Shown piece after piece: positions 1 through 6,580 of a stretch of DNA of 64,000 nt. Location: NCBI RefSeq assembly GCF_029888045.1, contig NZ_JARXRN010000029.1, positions 147,372-211,371 on the forward strand, read 5' to 3'. The notes below the pieces were generated by a model. That model saw nothing but the letters and a program-made list of their open reading frames with translations, did not search any database and was not told where the DNA came from. Numbering within the stretch: position 1 is the first letter of the stretch; the number at the start of each line of letters is the position of its first letter. Source of the DNA: Luteimonas rhizosphaericola. GTDB taxonomy: Bacteria; Pseudomonadota; Gammaproteobacteria; Xanthomonadales; Xanthomonadaceae. The position numbers and the translations under genes were made by a program.

Positions 1-389
1 ACGCCCTCGGGGTTGATCACGAAGGTGCCGCGCAGGGCCAGGCCCTCGGCATCGATGTGCACGCCGAAGGCGCGGGTCAGCTGGTGGGTCGGGTCGCCGA
101 CCAGCGGGAACTGGGCCTTGCCCACGGCGGCCGAGGTCTCGTGCCACACCTTGTGCGAGAAGTGGGTGTCGGTGGTGACGATGTAGACCTCGGCGCCCAG
201 CTTCTGGAACTCGGCGTAATGGTCGGCGGCGTCCTCGACCTCGGTCGGGCAGTTGAAGGTGAAGGCGGCCGGCATGAACACCAGAACCGACCACTTGCCC
301 TTCAGGCTGGCGTCGGAGACCTCGACGAACTCGCCGTTCTGGAACGCGGTGGCCTTGAACGGCTGGACCTGGGTATTGATGAGGGACAT
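1..389 (-). CDS. ahpC: Alkyl hydroperoxide reductase subunit C (peroxiredoxin), C-terminus beyond window
   Basis: Typical 2-Cys peroxiredoxin that reduces hydrogen peroxide and organic hydroperoxides in the cytosol, normally recycled by AhpF. About 129 N-terminal residues are present; the rest lies left of the window. The protein starts MSLINTQVQP and carries the peroxidatic cysteine in FNCPTE (Cys47). Asn before the Cys replaces the Val common in E. coli, but I recall the same form in Xanthomonas AhpC, so I do not treat it as a defect. The ATG at 389 is preceded by an AAAGAGGT ribosome binding site. The resolving cysteine cannot be checked here. In xanthomonads ahpC usually leads an ahpC-ahpF-oxyR cluster; those genes would lie outside the window. 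Confidence 0.95.
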   Translation of the reverse strand, partial: MSLINTQVQPFKATAFQNGEFVEVSDASLKGKWSVLVFMPAAFTFNCPTEVEDAADHYAEFQKLGAEVYIVTTDTHFSHKVWHETSAAVGKAQFPLVGDPTHQLTRAFGVHIDAEGLALRGTFVINPEG

Positions 390-460
390 TCGGACCTCTT
401 TGGGGGTGGTGGAAGGGAAACGTGCTTCGATCAAGCGACTGCCGAATCGACCGGGAGATG

Positions 461-475
461 ATAGAAGGCCTCTAT
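461..475 (-). promoter_or_regulatory. Possible OxyR half-site upstream of ahpC
   Basis: The sequence reads ATAG, seven bases, CTAT, an inverted repeat matching half of the four-block OxyR recognition pattern (ATAG-N7-CTAT-N7-ATAG-N7-CTAT). It lies 72-86 bases upstream of the ahpC start. The second half of the full pattern is not evident at the next expected spacing, so only one dyad is supported. It sits in an AT-rich stretch (about 473-530) that stands out in this GC-rich sequence and probably holds divergent promoters. Confidence 0.35.
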
Positions 476-559
476 TAATAAGTGAAATCGAAGGATTTGA
501 TATTTATGATAGATAAGAACAATCAGTATCCGGCCGATCAGGTGGTTTTCGGCGCCCGG

Positions 560-764
560 TTGTGCTTGCAAACGTTTTTGCGCTGCAGCATAGTCGACCC
601 ATGCGCTGCAGTCCGGTGCGACGGTCGCAAGGCCGCGGAGCCGGGGCAGGGCAGGGTTTCGGACCACGCGCCTGGCGCGGTGTCCAACCGAGTTCCGTAT
701 CCGTTTCCTCCCTCCCACACGTGGTACGGAATCTTTGAAGGCGGCTTCGGCCGCCTTCATTTTG
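560..764 (+). ncRNA. Candidate structured small RNA ending in a terminator
   Basis: This stretch between ahpC and prmC has no convincing reading frame but contains successive hairpins: CTGCAGCAT (583-591) with a bulged partner at 601-611; a GC-rich hairpin at 661-685 with a small internal mismatch; and TTCCGTA (693-699) pairing with TACGGAA (725-731) around a pyrimidine-rich loop that includes CCTCCCTCCC, which could pair with Shine-Dalgarno sequences. A factor-independent terminator follows at 737-764. An AT-rich region just upstream could hold the promoter. The 5' end is a guess and I cannot name an RNA family. It could instead be a long prmC leader or ahpC antisense transcript. Confidence 0.35.
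737..764 (+). terminator. Rho-independent terminator
   Basis: A perfect nine-base-pair stem (737-745 with 750-758) closes a TTCG tetraloop and is followed by ATTTTG on the plus strand. The minus-strand side of the stem lacks a T tract, so the terminator acts rightward. It lies upstream of prmC, so it must end a transcript starting in the 390-730 region, supporting a separate RNA there. Confidence 0.75.
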
Positions 765-830
765 TCCATCGGTTTCGCCGCCCCGGCCCGCGAGGGCGAC
801 AGGTCCCGGTGCGGCGCCTACGATGCGTCG

Positions 831-1670
831 ATGTCCCCGCCCGAACCGATGACCGTCCGCCGCCTGCTGGCCGACGCCCGCGCCAGTGTGGACGCGGTCG
901 ACGCCGAGGCACTGCTGGCCCATGCGCTCGGCCGCGACCGTGGCTGGCTGTTCGCACATGCCGACGACCCCGTGGCGCAGGACCGTCACGATCGTTTCGC
1001 CTCGCTGCTGGCGCGCCGCGAGACCGGGGAGCCGGTCGCCTACCTGTGCGGCCGTCGCGGCTTCTGGACCCTCGACCTGGCGGTCACGCCCGAGACCCTG
1101 ATCCCGCGACCCGAAACCGAGCTGCTGGTGGAACTGGCCCTGGCCCGGCTGCCCGCCGGACGCGCGCAGCGCGTGGCGGACCTGGGCACCGGCAGCGGAG
1201 CGATCGCCCTGGCGCTGGCGGCCGAACGTCCGCAGGCGCGGGTGGACGCGGTGGACGCCAGCCCCGGGGCGCTGGAGGTGGCACGGCGCAACGCTCGCGA
1301 GGCGGGGCTCCCGAACGTCGCCTTCCACCTCGGCGACTGGTTCGCGGCACTCCCCGACCTGCGGTTCGACCTGGTCGCCAGCAACCCGCCCTATATCGCT
1401 GAGGGCGATCCGCACCTGCTGCGTGGCGACCTGCGCCACGAGCCGGCGATAGCGCTGTCGTCCGGCCGCGACGGGCTCGACGCCATCCGCGCGATCGTGC
1501 GCGACGCACCGGCGCACCTGCATCCCGGCGGCTGGCTGCTGCTCGAACACGGCCACGACCAGGGCGAACCGGTGCGCGCGCTGCTGCAGGCGGCCGGCTT
1601 CGTCGAGGTCGCCACCCATCGCGACCTCGAAGGGCGCGACCGCGTCGGACTCGGCCGCCTGCCGCCCTGA
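831..1670 (+). CDS. prmC: Peptide chain release factor N5-glutamine methyltransferase PrmC
   Basis: SAM-dependent methyltransferase that methylates the glutamine of the GGQ motif in RF1 and RF2; its RF1 substrate is encoded at 30840-31925. The 279-residue protein has the N-terminal helical release-factor-binding region, the SAM-binding loop DLGTGSGA (about 117-124) and the catalytic NPPY motif (185-188), in family order and at family length. The start at 831 gives [10 protein letters not shown]; an in-frame ATG at 849 is a possible alternative. It stands alone between a terminator and pip rather than next to prfA as in many enterobacteria. Confidence 0.95.
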   Translation: MSPPEPMTVRRLLADARASVDAVDAEALLAHALGRDRGWLFAHADDPVAQDRHDRFASLLARRETGEPVAYLCGRRGFWTLDLAVTPETLIPRPETELLVELALARLPAGRAQRVADLGTGSGAIALALAAERPQARVDAVDASPGALEVARRNAREAGLPNVAFHLGDWFAALPDLRFDLVASNPPYIAEGDPHLLRGDLRHEPAIALSSGRDGLDAIRAIVRDAPAHLHPGGWLLLEHGHDQGEPVRALLQAAGFVEVATHRDLEGRDRVGLGRLPP

Positions 1671-1724
1671 GGCCGCGGCGCGCAGTCGTTAGACTGTGGC
1701 CAACTCCATCGCACAGGGCGAGCC

Positions 1725-2666
1725 ATGCGCACGCTGTATCCCGAGATCGAGCCCTACGACAGCGGCACCCTGCAGGTCGACGACCGCCACGCGCTGTACT
1801 ACGAGCAGTGCGGCAACCCGAAGGGCAAGCCGGTGGTGCTGCTGCATGGCGGCCCCGGCGGCGGCTGCAACGCGAAGATGCGACGCTTCCACGATCCGGC
1901 GAAATACCGCATCGTCCTGTTCGACCAGCGCGGCGCCGGGCGCTCCACGCCGCACGCCGACCTCGTCGACAACACCACCTGGCACCTGGTCGCCGACATC
2001 GAGCAGCTGCGCGAGCACCTGGGCATCGATCGCTGGCAGGTGTTCGGCGGCTCCTGGGGCTCGACGCTGGCGCTGGCCTACGCCCAGTCGCATCCGCTGC
2101 GCGTGACCGCGCTGGTGCTGCGCGGCATCTTCATGCTGCGGCAGTGGGAGCTGCGCTGGTTCTACCAGGAAGGCGCCTCGCGCCTGTTCCCCGAGGCGTG
2201 GGAGCACTATGTCGCCGCGATTCCGGAGGAGGAGCGCGGCGATCTCATCGCGGCGTTCCACAGCAGGCTCACCTCCGACGACGAGGCCACGCGCCTGGCC
2301 GCGGCGCGGGCGTGGAGCGTGTGGGAAGGGGCCACCTCGTTCCTGCACGTCGATCCGGACTTCGTCAGCGGGCACGAGGACGCGCGCTTCGCGCTGGCCT
2401 TCGCCCGGATCGAGAACCACTACTTCGTCAACAAGGGCTTCTTCGAGGTCGACGACCAGCTGCTGCGCGATGCCTATCGCATCGCCGGCATCCCGGGCGT
2501 GATCGTGCACGGGCGCTACGACGTGGTCTGCCCGGTGCAGAACGCGTGGGACCTGCACCAGGTCTGGCCGAAGGCCGAACTGGTGATCACCCCGGCGTCG
2601 GGGCACTCGGCGTTCGAGCAGGAGAACGTCGACGCGCTGGTGCGCGCGACCGACGGTCTCGCCTGA
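1725..2666 (+). CDS. pip: Proline iminopeptidase (alpha/beta hydrolase, S33)
   Basis: Removes N-terminal proline from peptides in the cytosol. The 313-residue sequence has the oxyanion-hole motif HGGPGGG (41-47), the nucleophile elbow GGSWGS with Ser110, and likely charge-relay residues Asp266 (GRYDVVCP) and His294 (SGHSAFE), all typical of the prolyl aminopeptidase family. Length is as expected. A TAGACT sequence at 1690-1695 could be a -10 element, but no good -35 is seen. It is convergent with the gene ending at 2676, with only nine bases between stop codons. Confidence 0.95.
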   Translation: MRTLYPEIEPYDSGTLQVDDRHALYYEQCGNPKGKPVVLLHGGPGGGCNAKMRRFHDPAKYRIVLFDQRGAGRSTPHADLVDNTTWHLVADIEQLREHLGIDRWQVFGGSWGSTLALAYAQSHPLRVTALVLRGIFMLRQWELRWFYQEGASRLFPEAWEHYVAAIPEEERGDLIAAFHSRLTSDDEATRLAAARAWSVWEGATSFLHVDPDFVSGHEDARFALAFARIENHYFVNKGFFEVDDQLLRDAYRIAGIPGVIVHGRYDVVCPVQNAWDLHQVWPKAELVITPASGHSAFEQENVDALVRATDGLA

Positions 2667-2675
2667 GGCCCGCGC

Positions 2676-3536
2676 TCAGACCGCGAGCGCGAGCGGTGGC
2701 GGCGGCGCCGGGCGCGGCGAGAGGGTCGGATCGTCGGTCTCGTCGCTCCAGACCTCGAAGCCCAGCAGCTGGTTCGGGCCGAAGGTGTTGCTGATCGCCA
2801 CGTCCGCGGCGTCGCGGCCGCGCGCGATCAGCACCCGGCCGATGCGCGGGGTGTTGTGGCGCGCATCGAACGTGTACCAGCGCCCGCCGAGGTAGGCCTC
2901 GAACCAGGCCGAGAAGTCCATCGGCGCGTCCACCGGCGGGATGCCGATGTCGCCGAGGTAGCCGGTGCAGTAGCGCGCCGGAATGTTCATGCAGCGGCAC
3001 AGGGCGACCGCGGAATGGGCGAAGTCGCGGCACACGCCGCGGCCCGCCTCCAGCGCCTGGGCCGCGGTGCGGGTGGCATCGGCATGCGGATAGCCGAACT
3101 CGATCCGCTGGTGCACGTGGTCGCAGATCGCCTGCACCCGGGCCCAGCCAGGCGGCGTGGATCCGAACAGGTCCCAGGCCATCTGCGAGAGCCGGTCGGT
3201 CTCGCAGTAGCGGCTGCCGAGCAGGAACAACAGCACCTCGTCGGGCAGGTGCTCGACCGGCACCTCGGGCGCCTCCGGCGCCACGGCGTCGGGCAGCCCG
3301 CTGTCGCGCACGACCGCATCGGCCCGGATGGTGAGCGTGCCGGCCGGCGCGACCAGGCGCGCGCAGACGTTGCCGTAGGCATCGCGATAGCGCTGGATCG
3401 GCACGTCGGGCGTGGCGCGCGAGGGCGCCGAGACCACGATATCGCTGCGACGGGACTCGTGGAGGTCGAGCGTGAGCACCATCGGCGTCGGCTGCGGCAG
3501 GCCGAAGGTGATCGCATGGCCCAGGCGGATCAGCAT
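2676..3536 (-). CDS. Transglutaminase-like family protein
   Basis: A 286-residue protein with an N-terminal beta-rich region and a transglutaminase-like core. The probable nucleophile is Cys169 in GRGVCRDFAH and an acidic triad residue is Asp224 in WYTFDARHN. Where classical cores carry the catalytic His before AW.E, this protein has Ser209 (MDFSAWFEAYL). I chose the ATG at 3536 because AGGA lies upstream; a GTG at 3563 would add nine residues without a ribosome binding site. Last gene of a minus-strand run after the Nudix and amidohydrolase genes. Such proteins are often annotated as proteases or peptidoglycan-related enzymes; the substrate cannot be told. Confidence 0.85.
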   Translation of the reverse strand: MLIRLGHAITFGLPQPTPMVLTLDLHESRRSDIVVSAPSRATPDVPIQRYRDAYGNVCARLVAPAGTLTIRADAVVRDSGLPDAVAPEAPEVPVEHLPDEVLLFLLGSRYCETDRLSQMAWDLFGSTPPGWARVQAICDHVHQRIEFGYPHADATRTAAQALEAGRGVCRDFAHSAVALCRCMNIPARYCTGYLGDIGIPPVDAPMDFSAWFEAYLGGRWYTFDARHNTPRIGRVLIARGRDAADVAISNTFGPNQLLGFEVWSDETDDPTLSPRPAPPPPLALAV

Positions 3537-3581
3537 GGCCGGAAAGTCCTGACGCGGCGGCACAGGGTACGGGCGCCGCGC

Positions 3582-4373
3582 TCAAGGGGCCGTGACGAAC
3601 TCCGGCTCCAGCCGTGCGAACAGGCGCGCGAGGCGCTCGGCCCAGGCCGCCTGGCCGTCCGCGTCGGCAATCAGGTCCTGGCGGATCTCGAGCTCGACGT
3701 GCACCAGGCCCCGGCGTTCGCCGTGCACCGGGATCGCGTAGTCGGTGGCATCGCTCACCGAATACGGTTCGTTGTCGCCGACCTCCAGGTCGCCCTCGGC
3801 CCGCAGCAAGGCCAGCAGCGCGTGCGCCAGGCGCGGGTCGCGCTGGTACAGCACGCCGGCATGCCACGGCCGGGCGCTGCCGCCCATCGCCGGGGTGAAG
3901 CTGTGCATCGCCACCAGGATCGTCGGTCTCGCCTGCGTGTCGCGCCGGTCCAGTTCGTCGGCGATGCGGGCGTGGTAGGGGGCGAAGATCCCGTCGACGC
4001 GCCGCGCGCGTTGCGCATCGTCGAGCCGGGCATTGCCCGGGATGGCGGTGCCGTCGCTGACCGCGGCGATGGAGCCGGGCGCCTCGAGCGGACGGTTGCA
4101 GTCGATCACCAGCCGCGAGTACGTCTGCAGGATCGCGCAGGCGTGCAGCCGGTCGGCCAGGCGCGCCGTGACCCCGGCGATGCCGATGTCCCAGCCGATG
4201 TGGCGGTCGAGTTCGGCCTGCGGCAGGCCCAGGTTGCCCAGGGCGGCGGGCACGGCCTGGCCGGCGTGGTCGGCGAGCAGCAGCCACGGCGAACGGCCCT
4301 CGGGATGCAGCACGGTGACTGCGGGCGGATCGCCGGGCGCGAGCAGCGGAGCCGCCGGGGTCGTCGGGCTCAT
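3582..4373 (-). CDS. N-formylglutamate amidohydrolase family protein
   Basis: A 263-residue protein with the family signatures LLLADHAGQAVP near the N-terminus, DRHIGWDIGIAGV, YSRLVIDCNRP and a downstream AMHSFTP segment; the His and Glu residues in these are expected to bind the catalytic metal. Members hydrolyse N-formyl-L-glutamate in histidine degradation, but there are no hut genes nearby, so the true substrate is uncertain. Its ATG (4373) overlaps the stop of the Nudix gene as ATGA, indicating translational coupling. The transglutaminase-like gene begins 45 bases downstream. Confidence 0.85.
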   Translation of the reverse strand: MSPTTPAAPLLAPGDPPAVTVLHPEGRSPWLLLADHAGQAVPAALGNLGLPQAELDRHIGWDIGIAGVTARLADRLHACAILQTYSRLVIDCNRPLEAPGSIAAVSDGTAIPGNARLDDAQRARRVDGIFAPYHARIADELDRRDTQARPTILVAMHSFTPAMGGSARPWHAGVLYQRDPRLAHALLALLRAEGDLEVGDNEPYSVSDATDYAIPVHGERRGLVHVELEIRQDLIADADGQAAWAERLARLFARLEPEFVTAP

Positions 4374-4924
4374 GCGCGCGGCGAGCCGTCGGGCTCGTGG
4401 TCGATCATCCACAGCCCGGCCCAGAGCTTGAGGTCGAGCTCGTAGCCCTCGCGGTACTTCCGCATCAGCCACGCCGGCGCCTGCGCGCGCGGCACGGCGT
4501 GGACCACGATGTCCTCGTCGTCGACCCCGCCGCCGTCGCCCACCCGCCTGAGGTCGAGCGCGCGGGCGAAGGCGATGCGTTCGTTGCTCATTCCCGAGGA
4601 CGTCGGCCCGACCAGCAGCACGTCCACGCGGCCGGCTTCCCAACCGGTCTCCTCGATCAGTTCGCGCCGCGCCGCGGCCTCGAGCGTATCGCTGCTGTCG
4701 TCGTCGCCGACCAGGCCGGCCGGCATCTCGATCGTGCGCGCGCCCAGCGGCACGCGGTACTGGTCGACGAACAGCACCTCGTCGTCCGGCGTCACCGCGA
4801 TCACCAGCACCGCCAGGCCGTCGCGGCCATGGGTGCGCTCGCAGGACTCCCACTTGCCGCGCCTGACCAGCCGCAGCCATTCGCCTTCGTACAGCAGTGC
4901 CGCGTCTTCGGGTGGTGTGTTCAT
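4370..4924 (-). CDS. Nudix hydrolase, probably ADP-sugar/ADP-compound hydrolase
   Basis: A 184-residue Nudix protein. The Nudix box runs from GLVGDDDSS to RRELIEETGWEAG and includes the REXXEE metal-binding core. The segment following the box, and the tyrosine and glutamate preceding it (VDQYRVPLGARTIEMPAG), resemble ADP-ribose/NudE-type hydrolases that cleave nucleoside diphosphates linked to another group. The start at 4924 gives MNTPPEDAALLY. The stop overlaps the next gene's start codon (ATGA, 4370-4373). Exact substrate unknown. Confidence 0.85.
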   Translation of the reverse strand: MNTPPEDAALLYEGEWLRLVRRGKWESCERTHGRDGLAVLVIAVTPDDEVLFVDQYRVPLGARTIEMPAGLVGDDDSSDTLEAAARRELIEETGWEAGRVDVLLVGPTSSGMSNERIAFARALDLRRVGDGGGVDDEDIVVHAVPRAQAPAWLMRKYREGYELDLKLWAGLWMIDHEPDGSPRA

Positions 4925-5027
4925 GCGCGGATGGTAACCCCGCGATGCGGCGCGCGATGCGACCGGCGCGACGGCGGCGCTGCCGCGATCGCGCCGCGCG
5001 TGCGATCGGGTCCGCCAGCGCCGGCGG

Positions 5028-5966
5028 CTAGCCCGCCGGTGCGTACTCCAGCCCCGCGGCCGCATACATCCGCCGCCGGGTCAGCGGGCCGAAGCGCAGC
5101 CGTTCGCACAGGTCGGCCAGCATTGCCGCGTCGACCGCTGCGCGAGCGAACGACGGTGCCGCCGCCCCGAGCGGTGCGTCGCGCGCGATCGTCGACAGCT
5201 GCCGGCACAGCAGCGCCTGCGCCCGGTGCAGGCGCAGGCGCGCCGCTGCCTGCGCCGCGCCACGGAAGCGCAGGAAGCCGACCTCGTCGACGCGGGCCAG
5301 CAGCGCGTCCAGGCTGCCGAAGTGGGCCAGCAGCACCGCGGCGGTCTTCGCGCCGATGCCCGGCACGCCGGGGATGTTGTCGATCGCGTCGCCGCACAGG
5401 GCGAGGTAGTCCGCGATCTGGTGCGCTTCGACGCCGTGCCGCGCGCGCACCCCGGCCGCGCCCCAGCGCTGGTCGCGGGCGAAGTCCCATTGCTCGTCGG
5501 GGCCGTCGAGCAGCTGCGACAGGTCCTTGTCGGCCGAGACGATCACGCCGCGGTGGCCGTGCGCACGCGCCTGGTGCAGGGCGCTGCCGATCAGGTCGTC
5601 GGCCTCGTATTCGCCGTGCGCCAGCACGTTCAGTCCCAGCGCCGCCGCCAGCGCCTTGCAGTGCACGAACTGGCGTCGCAACTCGTCCGGCGCCGGCGGC
5701 CGGTTGGCCTTGTAGGCCGGGTACAGGGCGTTGCGGAAACAGCTGTCCAGGGCTTCGTCGAACGCCACCGCGATATGCCGCGGGCGCTCGCGTTCCAGCA
5801 GTTCGAGCAGGAAGCGCGCGAAGCCGTGCACGGCGTTGGTCGGGTGGCCGTCGGCGTCGCGGAACTCGTCGGGCATCGAGTGCCAGGCCCGGAACACGTA
5901 CAGGCTGGCGTCGACCAGGTACAGCGGCGCGCCCGCGGCCGGCGCCGGCGTGGGGCCGGCGCTCAC
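5028..5966 (-). CDS. xni: Flap endonuclease Xni / 5'-3' exonuclease family
   Basis: A 312-residue stand-alone 5'-3' exonuclease of the family homologous to the N-terminal domain of DNA polymerase I. Visible features are the start YLVDASLYVFRAWH, the acidic metal-binding segments HIAVAFDEALDS and EYEADDLIG, VSADKDLSQLL, and the helix-hairpin-helix DNA-binding segment DNIPGVPGIGAKTA. The GTG start at 5966 overlaps the stop of the nitroreductase gene (GTGA), implying coupled translation. It processes flaps or 5' ends during replication and repair. The name xni follows the family; substrate preference is not shown by sequence. Confidence 0.88.
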   Translation of the reverse strand: MSAGPTPAPAAGAPLYLVDASLYVFRAWHSMPDEFRDADGHPTNAVHGFARFLLELLERERPRHIAVAFDEALDSCFRNALYPAYKANRPPAPDELRRQFVHCKALAAALGLNVLAHGEYEADDLIGSALHQARAHGHRGVIVSADKDLSQLLDGPDEQWDFARDQRWGAAGVRARHGVEAHQIADYLALCGDAIDNIPGVPGIGAKTAAVLLAHFGSLDALLARVDEVGFLRFRGAAQAAARLRLHRAQALLCRQLSTIARDAPLGAAAPSFARAAVDAAMLADLCERLRFGPLTRRRMYAAAGLEYAPAG

Positions 5967-6556
5967 AGGTCGAGGTCGGACAGCAGGGCGCGCGGATCGG
6001 GGCGTTCGCGCTCGGGGGCCTCCAGGCGCGGCGTGCCGATATGGATGAAGCCGGCCACGGTCTCGTGCGCGCCGAGGCCGAGCAACCCGTGGACGTCCCG
6101 GTCGTAGGCCGGCCAGCCGGTCAGCCAGCAGGCGCCGAATCCGAACGACTGCGCCGCCTGCAGCAGCGCGAAGCACACGCTGCCCGCGGTGAGCAGGCGT
6201 TCCTGGTCCGGAATCTGCGGGTCGTCGGGATCGAGCACCGCCACCACGGCCACCACCACGGGTGCATGGGTGAAGCGCTGGCGGTCCTTGTCGAGCGCGG
6301 CGTCGCCGGCGTCGGGGTCGCGGCGCAGGGTGATCCCGGCCAGCGCCTCGCCCAGCCGCGCGCGTGCGGACCCGGCGATGCGCACGAACCGGAACGGCAC
6401 CCGCTTGCCGTGGTCGGGCACGCGCACGGCCGAACGCAGCAGCCGCAGCAGGGTGGCCTGGTCCGGACCGGGCTCGCCCAGCTGGCGGGCAGGCACCGAG
6501 CGGCGGGCGTCGAGCGGGATCGGGTTGGGGTCGGAAGTATTTGCGGATGCAGTCAC
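5963..6556 (-). CDS. Nitroreductase family protein (YdjA-like)
   Basis: A 197-residue FMN-dependent oxidoreductase-like protein. The N-terminal RRSVPARQLGEPGPDQ segment, the GKRVPFRFVRI strand and the region around CFALLQAAQSFGFGACWLTG match small single-domain nitroreductases of the YdjA type, which bind FMN as dimers and use NAD(P)H. The natural substrate is not known. Translation begins at a GTG at 6556. Only 24 bases separate it from the divergent DUF1631 start at 6581, so the two promoters must overlap coding sequence or the DUF1631 protein begins further in. Confidence 0.85.
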   Translation of the reverse strand: MTASANTSDPNPIPLDARRSVPARQLGEPGPDQATLLRLLRSAVRVPDHGKRVPFRFVRIAGSARARLGEALAGITLRRDPDAGDAALDKDRQRFTHAPVVVAVVAVLDPDDPQIPDQERLLTAGSVCFALLQAAQSFGFGACWLTGWPAYDRDVHGLLGLGAHETVAGFIHIGTPRLEAPERERPDPRALLSDLDL

Positions 6557-6580
6557 AGACGCGCGGACCGGTTAAGCTGA

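Noticed and set aside
1..389. FNCPTE active site of AhpC as a mutation
   Set aside because: The Asn form matches what I recall of Xanthomonas AhpC, so it is likely lineage-typical.
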